The notes beneath the pieces were generated by a model. It was not told the DNA's origin. It ran no database searches and was given only the letters and a program-made list of their open reading frames with translations. A stretch of 64,000 nt of DNA from Lytechinus pictus (taxonomy: Eukaryota > Echinodermata > Echinoidea > Temnopleuroida > Toxopneustidae): contig NC_087257.1 in the NCBI RefSeq assembly GCF_037042905.1, forward strand, positions 26,411,501-26,475,500, given 5' to 3'. Position 1 is the stretch's first letter; every line of letters begins with the position of its first letter. This document shows positions 23,020-34,800 of the stretch, one piece after another. A program made the position numbers and the translations under genes.

Positions 23020-23580
23020 TCAAAATATTATTTCACAAGAAGAGTGCCTTTGCAAACTTCCTCGTCAGGAATGTCCACTTGTTGGAATCCATTTCAGACA
23101 TGCCCATGTACATTATAGCACAATAAGTCTACAGACTTAAAATCACTGGTTCTGATCACTGTAGCAATAATGTGCCGCTTCTTCGTGCCGTTTCTGGAAA
23201 TCATGGACAGAACCCCAAGTAATGATTTATTCTAATATGTGCGAGAAAACATAGGTAAAAGAGTTTTTGTCGTATCGAACGAGTTTTTCAAACTTCGAAA
23301 ATGAATGGCATTCGGGGACTAAATATCCGCTTAATATATAAGTAGGCATATGACTCAATATTCGTGATTGTTAGTAGAATAATACATTTTTCTCGTAATT
23401 TTTACCATCAAGTTCCTCGTACAACTTATTTTTCAATCAGTTTTTGTTCATACGTGTTTTCCTTATCATTCAAGCATGACGATATGGCGTCATTGTGCGA
23501 TCTCGTAATCATGACATTTAGTTTAGTTTCTGCACTCCTCCGCCAGCCAAGGCCACCCCTCTCCCTGCCACCACCTATGG
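23020..23580. other. Upstream region of DED gene 2
   Basis: Non-coding. No repeat or core promoter element could be identified with confidence. Confidence 0.3.
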
Positions 23581-24726
23581 GGCGCCAAGTGTCCGCCAGT
23601 ATTTTCCGTCCAAATCACGCCATTCCGTACACAAAATATGTTTTTATTCAGACAAAAATAATTTCGTCTATAGGTGCCATGAGCCTAATTACATCAGGAG
23701 GGCTAAAGATATTCGTTCGACCCAACCCATTCGAATTTTTTAAATTTGATATTGCTGATTGACAAAAGTGTATGAATATGATTCAAAATCTAACACTGAT
23801 TCTAAAAATGGTAACTACTGAACTTCCTTTGCCCAAATTGGGAAGATATATCAATGGTTTGGAACTATTTTTTGACTGGCGGATGAATTGGGGCTATTTT
23901 ACTGTTTCAGTTGATGAATTTGATCCCATCATAGTTATCTTCATAAATGGCGATTTATTTTTGAAATGAGCTGGCTACGATACCCTTCTCTGGTCAGATA
24001 TGGAATGTCAGATATATATCCTATCCAAAGGTAGTAAACATTCGACCCTCTAATTTCACATTTATTTTTTATGAATTTTTCTTAAGTGCCATTTTAACAC
24101 ACAAGTCTATGGGGAATGTTTTACGCGCGTGAGACCATGACGCTGTTTTATTTCGTATACAAAATTTATTTTTTGTCACACGATATCAATTTCGTCGAGA
24201 CGGAATGTAATTGCGGCCACACAAATTTATTTCGTACTAACGAAATAAATTTTGATCAAACGAAATGGCGCACCAAGTATCCGACAGTAAATTCCGTCCA
24301 ATTCACGCCATTCCGTACACAAAAAAAGATGTTATTCAGACGAAAATCAATTCGTCAAAACGCAGGTTTATTTCGTATACGAAATCGATTTTTTTTTTCA
24401 CACGAAAACAATTTCGTCGAGACGAAATGTAATTGCGTCTACGAAATTTATTTCGTTGAGAAGAAATGTAATTGCGTCTACAAAATTTATTTCGTACCAT
24501 ACGAAATGAATTTCGTTGAGACGAAATGTAATTGCGTCTACAAAATTCATTTCGTACCATACAAAATGAATTTTGCTATAACGAAATAGATTGCGCCGAC
24601 GAATTGAACTTCCTGTGGCAACGAAAAGTTTTTCGTTGCGATACGAAGATCTATTCTGTAAACGAAATTAATTTTCCATCAGACACTTGGCGCGCCAAGT
24701 GTCCGATGGAAAATTAATTTCGTTTA
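23581..24726. mobile_element. Short-motif element built of ACGAAAT/ATTTCGT words
   Basis: It opens with GGCGCCAAGTGTCCGCCAG at 23581. From 24110 to 24620 it holds many copies of ACGAAATGTAATTGCGTCTA and ATTTCGTACCATACGAAAT. It closes in TTGGCGCGCCAA at 24.69 kb. The same words recur inverted at 26603-26840. Open frames across it are repeat translations. Confidence 0.65.
24661..24724. repeat. Near-perfect 64-bp palindrome
   Basis: AACGAAATTAATTTTCCATC pairs with GATGGAAAATTAATTTCGTT around a centre at TTGGCGCGCCAA. It reads as two element ends joined head to head. Confidence 0.85.
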
Positions 24727-24829
24727 CAGCATCGGACACTTGGCATGATAAGTCTGCCAAGTGTCCAAAAAATTCATTTCGTGTAAGAAACGGCATTTAC
24801 TATCAAGTATATTTTGGGCCCGGGCGCAA

Positions 24830-24915
24830 AAAGAAGAAAAGAGAGGAAAAGAAAAGGGGAAGAAAAAGGAGAAAAAGAAGAAAAGAAAGAGAGAAAAGGG
24901 GAAAGAATGAGAAAT
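24830..24915. repeat. Polypurine (GA-rich) tract
   Basis: A run of AAAGA/GGAAA words on the plus strand with almost no pyrimidines. Confidence 0.8.
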
Positions 24916-24918
24916 AAG

Positions 24919-25107
24919 AGGGGCGCCGAATTGATGTTCGAACTCGGGGGGCGCCGAATAGAAGTTCGACATATGGGCTTCGAATTGATCTTCAACATGG
25001 GGGGTTAGCGCCGAATCGATGTTCAGCCTAGGAAGGGGGTACCAAAGTCATATTCGACCTTTGAGGCGCCAATTTGATGTTTGGCCGGGAGACGCGAAAT
25101 TCATGTT
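24919..25107. repeat. ~27 bp GGCGCCGAAT tandem array
   Basis: About seven degenerate units start with GGCGCC and continue GAATTGATGTTCGA. It occupies the same position relative to GCTCGCGC cassettes as the array at 8.0-8.85 kb, but with a different monomer. Confidence 0.7.
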
Positions 25108-26549
25108 TGAGTTTGGCGCTCGCACTTGCATCAAATTAATGCATCGTTAGATGCCATCCTGTTCATGATTACCAAAAGAGCTCAGAAAGTCATGATTTTA
25201 GGTCAGAATATAAAAAAATTCTGCTCGCTCTTCGCGTTAGCATCAATTGTTTAGTAAGGTGAAGACCGATCCTGTTCATGGTTAGATAAGTGCTTCGAAT
25301 TTCCAAATTTTTGGTCAGAATATCACAGTTTTTAGCTCACGCTTTGCGCTCTCACAATATTGTTTAGATAGATACGCATCCTGTTCATTGTTAATAAATT
25401 TGCTTAGAATGTCTAGCTAATTTGGGTCGTAATCGGTCGTAATACATAAAATTTTAAGCCCGCGCGACGCGCTCGCATAAAATTAGATGCCCATTCTGTT
25501 CATGATTACCAAGAGTGCTTAGAATGTCAAAGTTTTAGGTTAGAGTATCAAACATTTTTATCAATTGTTTAGACACCATACTATTCATAGTTACAATATG
25601 TGCTTAGAATGTCAAGTTTTGAGTCGGAATATCACAATTCTAATGCGAGCGCAAATGATTTTGTTAGATACCTATCGACAGAGGCGTCGATCCTGGGGGG
25701 GGGGGGCAGGGGGGCGATCGCCCCACCAATGAAAATATTGGGGGGGGGGCAAACATATCGTATTGCCCCCCCCCCCTCCCCACCAAATAATTCCGCATGC
25801 ATGTGCAAAAATAAAATAAGATTGCAGTGTTACACAGAAGTCAGCAAGCGAGATTGAGATACACAACTCGTTCTTTATTTAAAATCGTGCTCAATATGTC
25901 CGTTTTTCAGATTGGAATATAAAAATTTTCAGCTCGCGCTTCGCGCTCGCATCATTTATGTACCAAAACCCATACTTTTCATGATTAATTAGGTGAACAG
26001 AATGTCCCGTTCTCAGTTCTAAACCTAAAAAGAACTCCCGCTTTGATTTGCAATAATCTTTTGTTGAATATATATCTTGTTCTTTATTAAAAACGCCCAT
26101 TAACCTGTCAATTTTTTCAGATCGAAATATCAAAATTTTCAGCTCGCGCTCGCATCTATTGTTATTTTAGATACCCATCCTAATCATAAGTACCAAAAAT
26201 GAATCTTTCAGGTCAGAATATAAATAAATTTCAGCTCGCTCTCGGTACTCGCATTATCTGTGTAGTGAGATAGGTATCCTCCACATGAGTTACTGCTACA
26301 AACAGTCCTAAACAGGTACCATTCCTGTTTTCAGGTCAGCATTCTAAAAAAATTCAGCTCGCGCTTCGCGCTCGCATTAATTTGTTGGTGAGATATGTAT
26401 CCGAGTCTCTTTCTCATATATATAATATAATTAGGCCTGTGTGTGTGTGTGTGGGTGAGTTTGTTTGGTGTGATCGAGCGCCTTTAGAACGATTCATGAT
26501 TTTGCCCCCCCCCCCCCCCCAATCTGAAAAATGGATCGACGCCCATGCC
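25108..26549. mobile_element. Transposon pieces with GCTCGCGC cassettes; element at 25679-26549
   Basis: Cassettes containing GCTCGCGCTTCGCGCTCG or variants repeat through 25.1-25.6 and 25.9-26.4 kb. From 25679 the ends GAGGCGTCGATCC and GGATCGACGCCCATG are inverted and followed inward by poly-G/poly-C runs. No transposase frame is present. Confidence 0.6.
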
Positions 26550-26602
26550 TATCGATCTTGTTCATGATTAGCAATAGTGCTTGGAATGTCCAAATGTTAG
26601 GT

Positions 26603-26840
26603 AAAATTTTGTAGACGCAATTACATTTCGTCTCAACGAAATTCATTTCGTATGGTACGAAATAAATTTTGTAGACGCAATTACATTTCGTCTCGACGAA
26701 ATTCATTTCGTGTGAGAAAAAATAACTTTCCTATACGAAATAAAACTGCGTCATGACAAAATGATTTTCGTCTGAATAAAAAAATATTTTGTGTACGGAA
26801 TGGCGTGAATTCGACGAAATATACTGGCGGACACTTGGCC
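26603..26840. mobile_element. Short-motif ACGAAAT element, inverted fragment
   Basis: Contains TAGACGCAATTACATTTCGT twice and ends GGCGGACACTTGGCC, the complement of the element at 23.58-24.73 kb. Confidence 0.75.
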
Positions 26841-26987
26841 TGTCATACCCACTAGCATACTACAACAAAAAATGCATGGGCCCAAGCATAGTAGAGTCAC
26901 TATTATCCCCAGATAATAAATTGGGCCCATGAAATGCTTTGTAGGATATGATGCTAGTGATGCTGCTCCCCCCCCCCCCCCCCTCAT

Positions 26988-27273
26988 GGCCCTGGGAAGC
27001 GGGGGTGCTGGGGTGCTTCAGCAGCCCCAAAATTTCCTTGGGGGTACTGTGTGTATTATTACCCATAGGCAGCACCCCCAGGTATTCTGGAAGGTGTGTA
27101 TAAATTTTAAAAATGTAACCAAAATGACCTTCATTTCGTAGTGAAACCTTTTGGGGGGGGGCTTTCAAATTCTTCGGCACCAATTCAATCTCCATTTTGT
27201 AGTGGAAACTTTTTTTTTGCTATTCAAATTTGAATCAGCACCCCCAGTTTAAAAAAAAATCGTTCCCAGGGCC
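26988..27273. mobile_element. MITE with GGCCCTGGGAA ends (copy 1)
   Basis: GGCCCTGGGAAGC and TTCCCAGGGCC are inverted ends. Internal words ACCTTCATTTCGTAGTGAAA and CATTTTGTAGTGGAAAC recur in the copy at 27676-27917. Confidence 0.65.
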
Positions 27274-27675
27274 CTGCCCCCCCCCTTTCATGCAAATTGA
27301 AATGCTCCTATTGTGACTACATGTACATGTAGTTGATCAAATTAATTTTCCCCCATTTAGTGCCATAAATGTCTGTATAGGCCCGTATTCTGAACTCGGG
27401 TTTACTATGGGTAGCCAATTGTGGCACAAATGACACTCAAATCATTCACAATATATTCTGGGAATGATAATTGAAGTATTTTTCTTCATCATGAAGGCAA
27501 GGGTAAACAAAATAGTAGATATCAGACATATGATATAAACAGAGTTTCTTTTTTACTATCATTTTCTGGCTTCCCATAATTTTAGCATAATATAGACCGT
27601 GTTCTAAGTTAAACTCGACTTTAGAATACGCGGGCCATAAAGGGATTCATGTGTTATTTTACATAGTTTATGCCA

Positions 27676-27917
27676 AGGCCCTGGGTAGGCTAGCGGGATG
27701 CTGTGTATGTTATTCACCATAGCCAGCGTTCCTTGGAAATAAGGTTGGAATTCTAAAATGTAAATTAGACCAAAATCACATTCATTTTAGAGCGAAAACC
27801 TTTTTCCCGTGCCAATTTTTTCAGACCCAAAGCACCTTCATTTTGGATTGAAAACCCCTTTTTTCGCTTGTCATTGTTTTTTTCAAAACCAGCACCCCTC
27901 TTCAAAAATCCTGGTTG
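27676..27917. mobile_element. MITE with GGCCCTGGG end (copy 2)
   Basis: Starts GGCCCTGGGTAGGC. It shares the order of internal words (CATTCATTTTAGAGCGAAAA, CACCTTCATTTTGGATTG) with the copy at 27.0 kb but is more diverged, and its right end is degraded. Confidence 0.5.
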
Positions 27918-27987
27918 TGGCCTAATCAACGAGTCATGATAAAGTTGTACATTAATAGATTGAAATAGCAGCATCAGTTACTACATT

Positions 27988-28408
27988 AAGGCTACCGCAC
28001 ACCTTACGATTGGTCTGCGACCACATTTTTTAATAAAATGTAGTAGAATTTGATGCTTATATTGAGACATGAAATATCTTACTGTGTTATGTTCTAAATC
28101 GTCGTACGAATACCTATGTTAAAATCTGTGACTATGCTATCATTCTTATTACAATAAAAGCGAAGTTAATATCTTGTGATCTAATGATGTCTTATAGCAG
28201 TCGTACGATTAGCTACGATTTGAAATTAATTTGGCCTTTACTCTAAAATAAGGCTTGCAATCATTCAAAATTGTTATATTAGTATTGTTTCAGTTAATTT
28301 GAACCTCAAATAAAAAGATACTTAATTCATTCACATTTTAAGAAAATGAGCAAAATCTTCTTCCAAAATCGGACCGTAGACCAGTCGTAAGGTGTGCGGA
28401 GGCCTTGG
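27988..28408. mobile_element. MITE with ACCGCACACCTTACGA ends (copy 2, uninterrupted)
   Basis: AAGGCTACCGCACACCTTAC and GTAAGGTGTGCGGAGGCCTT are the inverted ends. It is collinear with 21149-21800 except that it lacks the nested 232 bp insertion. Confidence 0.85.
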
Positions 28409-29076
28409 CGGCTCTTGAATGTGGAAGCTAGGCCAATTTCTCTTAATTTTTCTGCTAACACCAATGCACCGCCCGTGGTTGTCAAAGTTATTGAAACCGT
28501 GTCAGACTATAATTAGCCCCACAAGATCACGTGTATAAACAACATTGACTTAATATGCTATTTACATAATTATGTTGTAACCTTTAATTTCAACTGTAGG
28601 CCTATTTTGGGGGGTGTTTTTGTGTTATTCTTTCTTCTTCTTTTTTCGCTCATTCCTTTGTTGTGAAAACTAAATCTATCGGACATGGTATTTGCATGAT
28701 ATTTCAAAGCTGAAGAAAACCATTTGTGGAATTGTATGATATTTTATGAGTGTTAGAGTTGTTGATCGTTTGATATGATGAGAGGATTATGATACAAGTA
28801 CATGTATTAGTAACATCGCTATAATGTAATGTATTTCTGGTCTTTACTCACAAATTCACAACACATTGCGAAACTATCGCCTTTTTAACTGCCCCGACAT
28901 AAGACCATTTTCGGATGAAACCTTATAATGAACACAATGAAGCACACGATATCCAATAAAAATACAAATACAGGCGAGACATTTCATCAAAGTTTATTTT
29001 TCTGTGACAAAAATTCAGTTGCTAATACAAAAGTATTATCATTCTGATTTCGATCACTTTTTAATCAGTGGCAGTA
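28409..29076. other. AT-rich non-coding stretch
   Basis: No supportable gene or repeat seen. Confidence 0.35.
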
Positions 29077-29193
29077 GGTGGCGGATCAAGGGGCCCGCAC
29101 TCCCTCTCTAAATTTTGAGAATCACCAATTGATCTTAACCTACTTAAATTGTCTCCTGTAACCCTCTATTACGAAATCCTGGATCCGCCTCTA
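29077..29193. mobile_element. Small MITE with GGCGGATCC-type ends
   Basis: GGTGGCGGATCAAGGGGC and CTGGATCCGCCTCT are inverted and 117 bp apart. These are the same kind of ends as the larger elements at 7.7 and 55.2 kb. Confidence 0.65.
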
Positions 29194-29409
29194 GCAGTGA
29201 ACTTTACTTCGTGTGACATGGGTTTAGATTTTCGAAAAAAAAAATTTAAAAAAATGCTGATATAGAGCAACTACAGTGTTCCTCTTCATCAATATGTAAA
29301 AAATTACAAAAAAAAATAAAAATAAATAAATATCAAAAGGCTGAGAGAGGAGAGATTGGGTGTGACAGCAAATATCATTTTCATTGCCGTCTCTCCCTGA
29401 ACATGATTA

Positions 29410-30016
29410 ACGCCAGTAGCGTAAGGAGCCGGAAAAGTGAGGGGGCCATACGAAACAACATTTCTACAAATCTGCGAGCGAGCTAAGCAAGTTAGCAAAC
29501 TTGTGATCTTTTAATGAAAAACATAAAATTTTGTGATAGATTTTTACATAGTAACTCAGAAAAAATATCAAATTCCTTCCTTTCCCTGTCCTTTCTTCTG
29601 TTTTTTTTTCTCGGTCGTGAAGCTTTTTAATACTTCTTAATATGAGCGGCTGATTTCCGCAAATCAGAAGATTTTGCCTTATGAATGAGAAATTCGAAGC
29701 TCCTTATTTTTTATCATTTCTTTTCGGGGAACGATGTATAGAAGTAAAATGTTGAAAACCGAGAAATTGCGACTCCCACAATGCTCAGATTCATTTATAA
29801 CATTCACTGATCTCCTTGCTATTGAAGGAGGGGATTCCCCCATCTCCCAATGAGAAGAGCGTCCTCTAATTTTCGAACTATATCGACTCATAAAAACAGA
29901 AAAGTGCACCTAAACATAATCAGGTATTATCGTTATACTCACTCACATTCGTCATTAACTAAAGTTAGGTGTTGGTCTTTATGGGTTGCTGAATAACTTT
30001 TTTTTTTTTTTATGTT
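29410..30016. other. Non-coding stretch with a degraded GTAGCGTAAGGAGCC MITE
   Basis: At 29.41-29.65 kb the words GTAGCGTAAGGAGCC and CGAGCGAGCTAAGC resemble the family at 22.14 and 53.80 kb. The rest is the 3' flank of the carbonyl reductase gene, with no further gene. Confidence 0.35.
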
Positions 30017-30022
30017 TTTATT
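30017..30022 (-). promoter_or_regulatory. Candidate poly(A) signal of the carbonyl reductase gene
   Basis: AATAAA on the minus strand about 150 nt after the stop codon. It is the first canonical signal seen downstream. Confidence 0.55.
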
Positions 30023-30172
30023 GATAAATCTTCAACATATTTTTTGTTTTTAATATTCAGTCATCTGGAATGTGAATAGTCATTTAATTTCACAATATTT
30101 GGACAAATGCCTTGCAAGAATTACCAGATATTTTATCATGAATTAAATAATGGCTTTTTTACGATACCGTTC

Positions 30173-30382
30173 TTAAACAAAACTAACAGGTCTGATATCA
30201 TTTTTATAGAAATCTTTGATCTCTCTTCTAAATAGAAATTGCCCCTGTAGATCTTTGGTCTCAGGCGGGAGAAGGGCCAGGTACACCGGGGTGTCAGCCC
30301 CTTGGTCTGGGCTAATCATCTGCTTTATTGTCTCCTCGTCGAAGTGAGCGGTGAAGCTTGTCTTCAAGAAACCAGGGCAACA
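30173..30382 (-). CDS. CBR1: CBR1-like exon 7 (terminal)
   Basis: The acceptor CTGCAG ends at 30383; phase 0. Encodes residues 223-291 beginning CCPGFLKTSF and ending with TAA at 30175-30173. Includes the TPVYLALLPPE block. Confidence 0.93.
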   Translation of the reverse strand, partial: CCPGFLKTSFTAHFDEETIKQMISPDQGADTPVYLALLPPETKDLQGQFLFRREIKDFYKNDIRPVSFV

Positions 30383-31628
30383 CTGCAGAGATAAAAACAA
30401 ATATAACTGATGTTATTTAATTATCCTTTGTCACTTCTAATTAATAGACTGTACAGTGTGTATATATTTTGATTTGATTTGATTTACTTCATTTCAAACA
30501 CGGTATAAAGCCCTCGATTAGCCAATGGCGGGTTTTCAGAGAGGCCGTGCAATATACAAACAATACAAAAGATAACAAATCATAGCAAAGTAAACTAAGT
30601 AAAACAAAAACCTATATACATAACCAAAGAGGGGGATGAAACAAAACAGAAAAAAAATCAAAACAGAAACAAAACACAATTGTAGCAAAATGAAAAAAAG
30701 TTGGGTAAAAAAGGGATAATCAAGATTTCAGATTCAAATAAATAAAGATTTGATAAAGTGGGAATACGTTCTGCCAATGAATTAAAATCAAGTATGGCAA
30801 GATATAGGCTGCTATATACATCATAATTATGTATGCAATGCTGATACTTTTCAAAATACGTAGCATGTAAACACTTACACAATTGATGAGGACATCCTTT
30901 TTGATTGGATCTTTCTTGATAGCTTCACTCTGCGTACGGGTAAGCGTTGTGACGCCCAGTTTGCTGGTTCCGTATGACCAGTCTGCAAACCCAATTTGTA
31001 CAGTGTTTCCCGACTTCACGGAGCTGCGAAAAGATATAAATATCAATAATTGCTCCTATAGGAATCGAATGAAATTATCATACCGAAAGTCTGAAGACTA
31101 ACTGAGAGTAAAGAGTATATTCAACATTTCAATGTTGATTTAAGTGATGTATGGTTTCTCTGTATATTTGTAAAAGTTTGACTGTCAATGTATATGACGG
31201 AATTGATGACAGAAGTAAAACTTGATTTCACATATGCAGTTCCAAAGCAAAGGGTACAACTTCATTTCCAATTTCTAAATAAGGCTATACACACAGAATT
31301 ATACGCTATGAAAGTTGATATTTGAAGTATAACATGGGACAACAGCAATATAATTATTTAGGCGCTGGTAAACGTGATTAAAGTTATATTAAAAACTAAG
31401 TTATTATTTAGAAGATACAATTCTCCAAGAAATTTAAGATCAAACTCTCAGTCCTCTTAATTCTACATACATACAATTTGTTCTTTCAGCACGAAATAGT
31501 ATTATTATTGTTGGTATTTCTTCTTCTTCTTCTTCTTCTTATTATTATTATAATTGTTGTTTTTGTTGTTATTATTATTATTATTGTTGTTGTTATTAGT
31601 AGCAGTAGTAGTAGTAGTAGTAAGTAGT

Positions 31629-31691
<63 letters not shown>

Positions 31692-31698
31692 GGTAGTA

Positions 31699-31746
<48 letters not shown>

Positions 31747-31752
31747 TTGGTA

Positions 31753-31800
<48 letters not shown>

Positions 31801-31817
31801 AAGTAGTAGTAGTAGTA

Positions 31818-31855
<38 letters not shown>

Positions 31856-34800
31856 TAGTAGGAGTAGTAGTAGTAGTAATGGTATCATTATTATATATTT
31901 ACTATCATCGTCATCATGTTATAATTATCCATACTATCATTCACATTGATTGTAAATGATTTTTTTAATCTAATCATTAATACTATTATCATAATCACTG
32001 TCATTGTCAGCATCATCATCAATATTATTCTATTTCCTGATGTTCTTTGGTAGCCTATAAAGATAATTTGATTTCTTAAAAACCTTAAGTAAACGACTCC
32101 ATTAATCTTACTCGACGTAGTCTTGCATAAGATCATTTATTCCTTGGCCAGTGTTAACGTTCCTGAATCTATCCTGCATCTCATCGCTCATCTTGTAGAA
32201 AGCCATCGGAGCCACCAAACTGGCAATGTGAACGATCCTGTAAAGACATTGGGGCAGTTGGGTTTACACGATGCAGAAAAAAATGAGTGGGCGAAACGAT
32301 AAAAAACATCACTCTTTTTTTTTCGATCTAACGGGGCTTTCACAACGTTGCTCGTGCGATCGTTTGCGATCATTTTGGTCACAATATGTTGCACAGAATC
32401 GCAATGGTTGTATGCAGCCGCACCACGAATTATAAAAGGGGATTCACTGACCGCAGAAGTGATTTACGCTACACCATATAGACAGGACTAGAAAAGTGGA
32501 TAGAGGTAGAAGTGAAATGGATTGACGAGAAAGTTGAGGTTATATAAGTGGTAAGCAGAATATATCTTTCGGGAATGAATGTAGTCCTTAAAAGGACTGT
32601 AAACCAGACAGAGCAGAAATCCTTGATGGATATTGATCCTTATGGCTCTTCAATTTTCGGGAGGGGACGAGTGATCTGCATGGTGAGGATTATATTAATA
32701 CTCTCTCTAAAAGATAAGTCGAGTGAATAATTCACTCATCGAAGAGAGTGAATTAATTTTCCCTAGATTAAAAGTAAGCTTCACTTGTTGTCGAGTGAAT
32801 TTCTCCGTCCCTCTGTAAAATGAATTCTGTTTTTTTTTTTAAATCGTATGTTTACTCTAAATTCAATCCAAATTGAGTGATCCTTGACGTCACTACCAAG
32901 CGGGAGTGAAAAAAGAGTGGAAATTCAATCACCTCTTTAGGGAGTAGGGATGCAGAGGGTGAATAGAGTAAAGGGAAATGGGGGATAGAGAGAGTATTTC
33001 ATCAGCATTTGTCGTCTGACAATTCGTAAGGAGCTTTCCTGGGTTTTGATTGGTTGAGAAGCACATGTGCCTGACAGTTACTTTTGCATGCAGCATCGGA
33101 TAATTAAATAACTGGTTTAAGGTATTGTTTCAATTTAGTGTTGTGTTTTCCGATATGCATTCCAAATAATATTAAAGGTCAAGTCCACCTCAGAAAAATG
33201 TTGATTTGGATCCATAGAGAAAAATCAGGCAAGCATAATGCTGAAAATTTCATCAAAATTGGATGTAAAATAAGAAAGTTATGACATTTTAAAGTTTCGC
33301 TTATTTTTCACAAAATAGCTATATGCACAATTTAGTCATATGCAAATGAAAGAATCGATGATGTCCCTCACTCACCATTTCTTTTGGTTTTTTTATTGTT
33401 TGAATTATACAATATTTCTATTTTTACAGATTTGAAAATAAGGACCAACTTGATACCAGTTTTGATATACCGAGGTTTTTTTACCTGACTGCTAAGAAAG
33501 CACGAATGCCTGTGAGCAAGCAACCAGGGGACCGACAGCTTAAGGTCCTCTCCGAGGGACCTGGTAATGAGGATAAATGCCTTACCAAAGGGCACTAGCG
33601 CACCATTTGGGAATCGAACCGGGGTCACCGGAATCCGAAACCCCCGCTCTACCGACTGAGCTATCGCGTAACCATAAAATATTAAACAATGGTAATTCCA
33701 CAAGTTCAGGAAAATTAAAACTTTGTTTCACAGGACAATGAGAAAATTAGAATATTTCATATTCCATATAATAAAATACAAAAGAAATAGTGAGTGAGTG
33801 ATGTCATCAGTTCCCTCACTTGCATACCGACCGGGATGTGCATATAATTGTTTTGTGAAATTAAGCGAAACTTTAAAATGTCATAACTTTCTTATTTTAC
33901 ATCCGATTTTGATAAAATTGTCAGTGTTATGTTTTGTTTGATTTTTCTCTTTTTATTCAAATCATCTTTTTGTTGGGGTGGACTTGTCCTTTATTTATTT
34001 AGTTCAAGATGCAAGCCATCTGAATATAAATGCAAAACAGGAAAACATACAAATGAGTAAAATTAAACGTGTGGTACTTGCCTTCCTCCATTCCGTATGA
34101 TGGGAAGAAAAGCGTTGGTCACATTCCGAACTGCAAAATAATTCGTCTGAATCGTTTTCTCTGCTTGAATTTCTTTCGGTGTATCATCCTAAAATGAAAA
34201 TATATTTTAAAAGAAAACTTTCACTAAAAAAAATAATAATGCGACCCGATAAATGGTGTAGAAGTAGCCCTCAACACTATAAAACGTTGTGTCATTTTTT
34301 TGTATTGTTTAAGCATTGTTTAAGCCTGTCACTCTAAGCAACTATTAAATAGTTTGAATATTCAAACAAGTTAAAAATTCAAACAACTGTTAAAAAGTTT
34401 AAACAATGTGCTTAAAATTCTAAACAGCATGAAAAAAAATTGAAATATTAATGCACTCATCGCAAATAGTGCATATACTACATAAAATAGCAAGCTAGAA
34501 ACAACGAGAGAGAGAAAGCATAATAGACTTTGTTTCAGCGAGCGAAGATTCCGCGTTTTGCTCAGGTGGGGTAAGGGGGGGGGGTCCCGATCTCATTGTA
34601 GATTTGAGTACAGTAGTAGATTGTAAAATGATGTCGGCCTATTATTCTCTCATTAACCGCCCGCAAGCTTTCGTGCCCTGAAACATCGCACATCTCACAA
34701 AAAAAAAAAAAATCAATTTGTTATGCATGTAGATTAGGTGGTAGGTTTTGCGCGAAACAATACAAAGAAAAAAGGTCCCAAACAAAAATATGAAAGTCGT

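Noticed and set aside
24116-24589. 157-codon frame rich in NFVETKCNCVYK repeats
   Set aside because: It is a translation of the ACGAAAT short-word repeat, also seen inverted at 26.6 kb in other frames.
29679-29909. 76-codon minus-strand frame downstream of the carbonyl reductase gene
   Set aside because: No motif, splice context or similarity to a known family; the carbonyl reductase reading frame already ends at 30173.
31505-31888. Tyr/Thr/Leu-rich minus-strand open frame of 127 codons
   Set aside because: It is a direct translation of a trinucleotide microsatellite inside an intron.
31501-31890. CRISPR-like regular array
   Set aside because: Simple trinucleotide repeat with no spacers, in an animal genome.
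33590-33675. tRNA gene on the minus strand
   Set aside because: A and B boxes are good, but the acceptor stem does not pair and SINE sequence follows; it is a SINE head.
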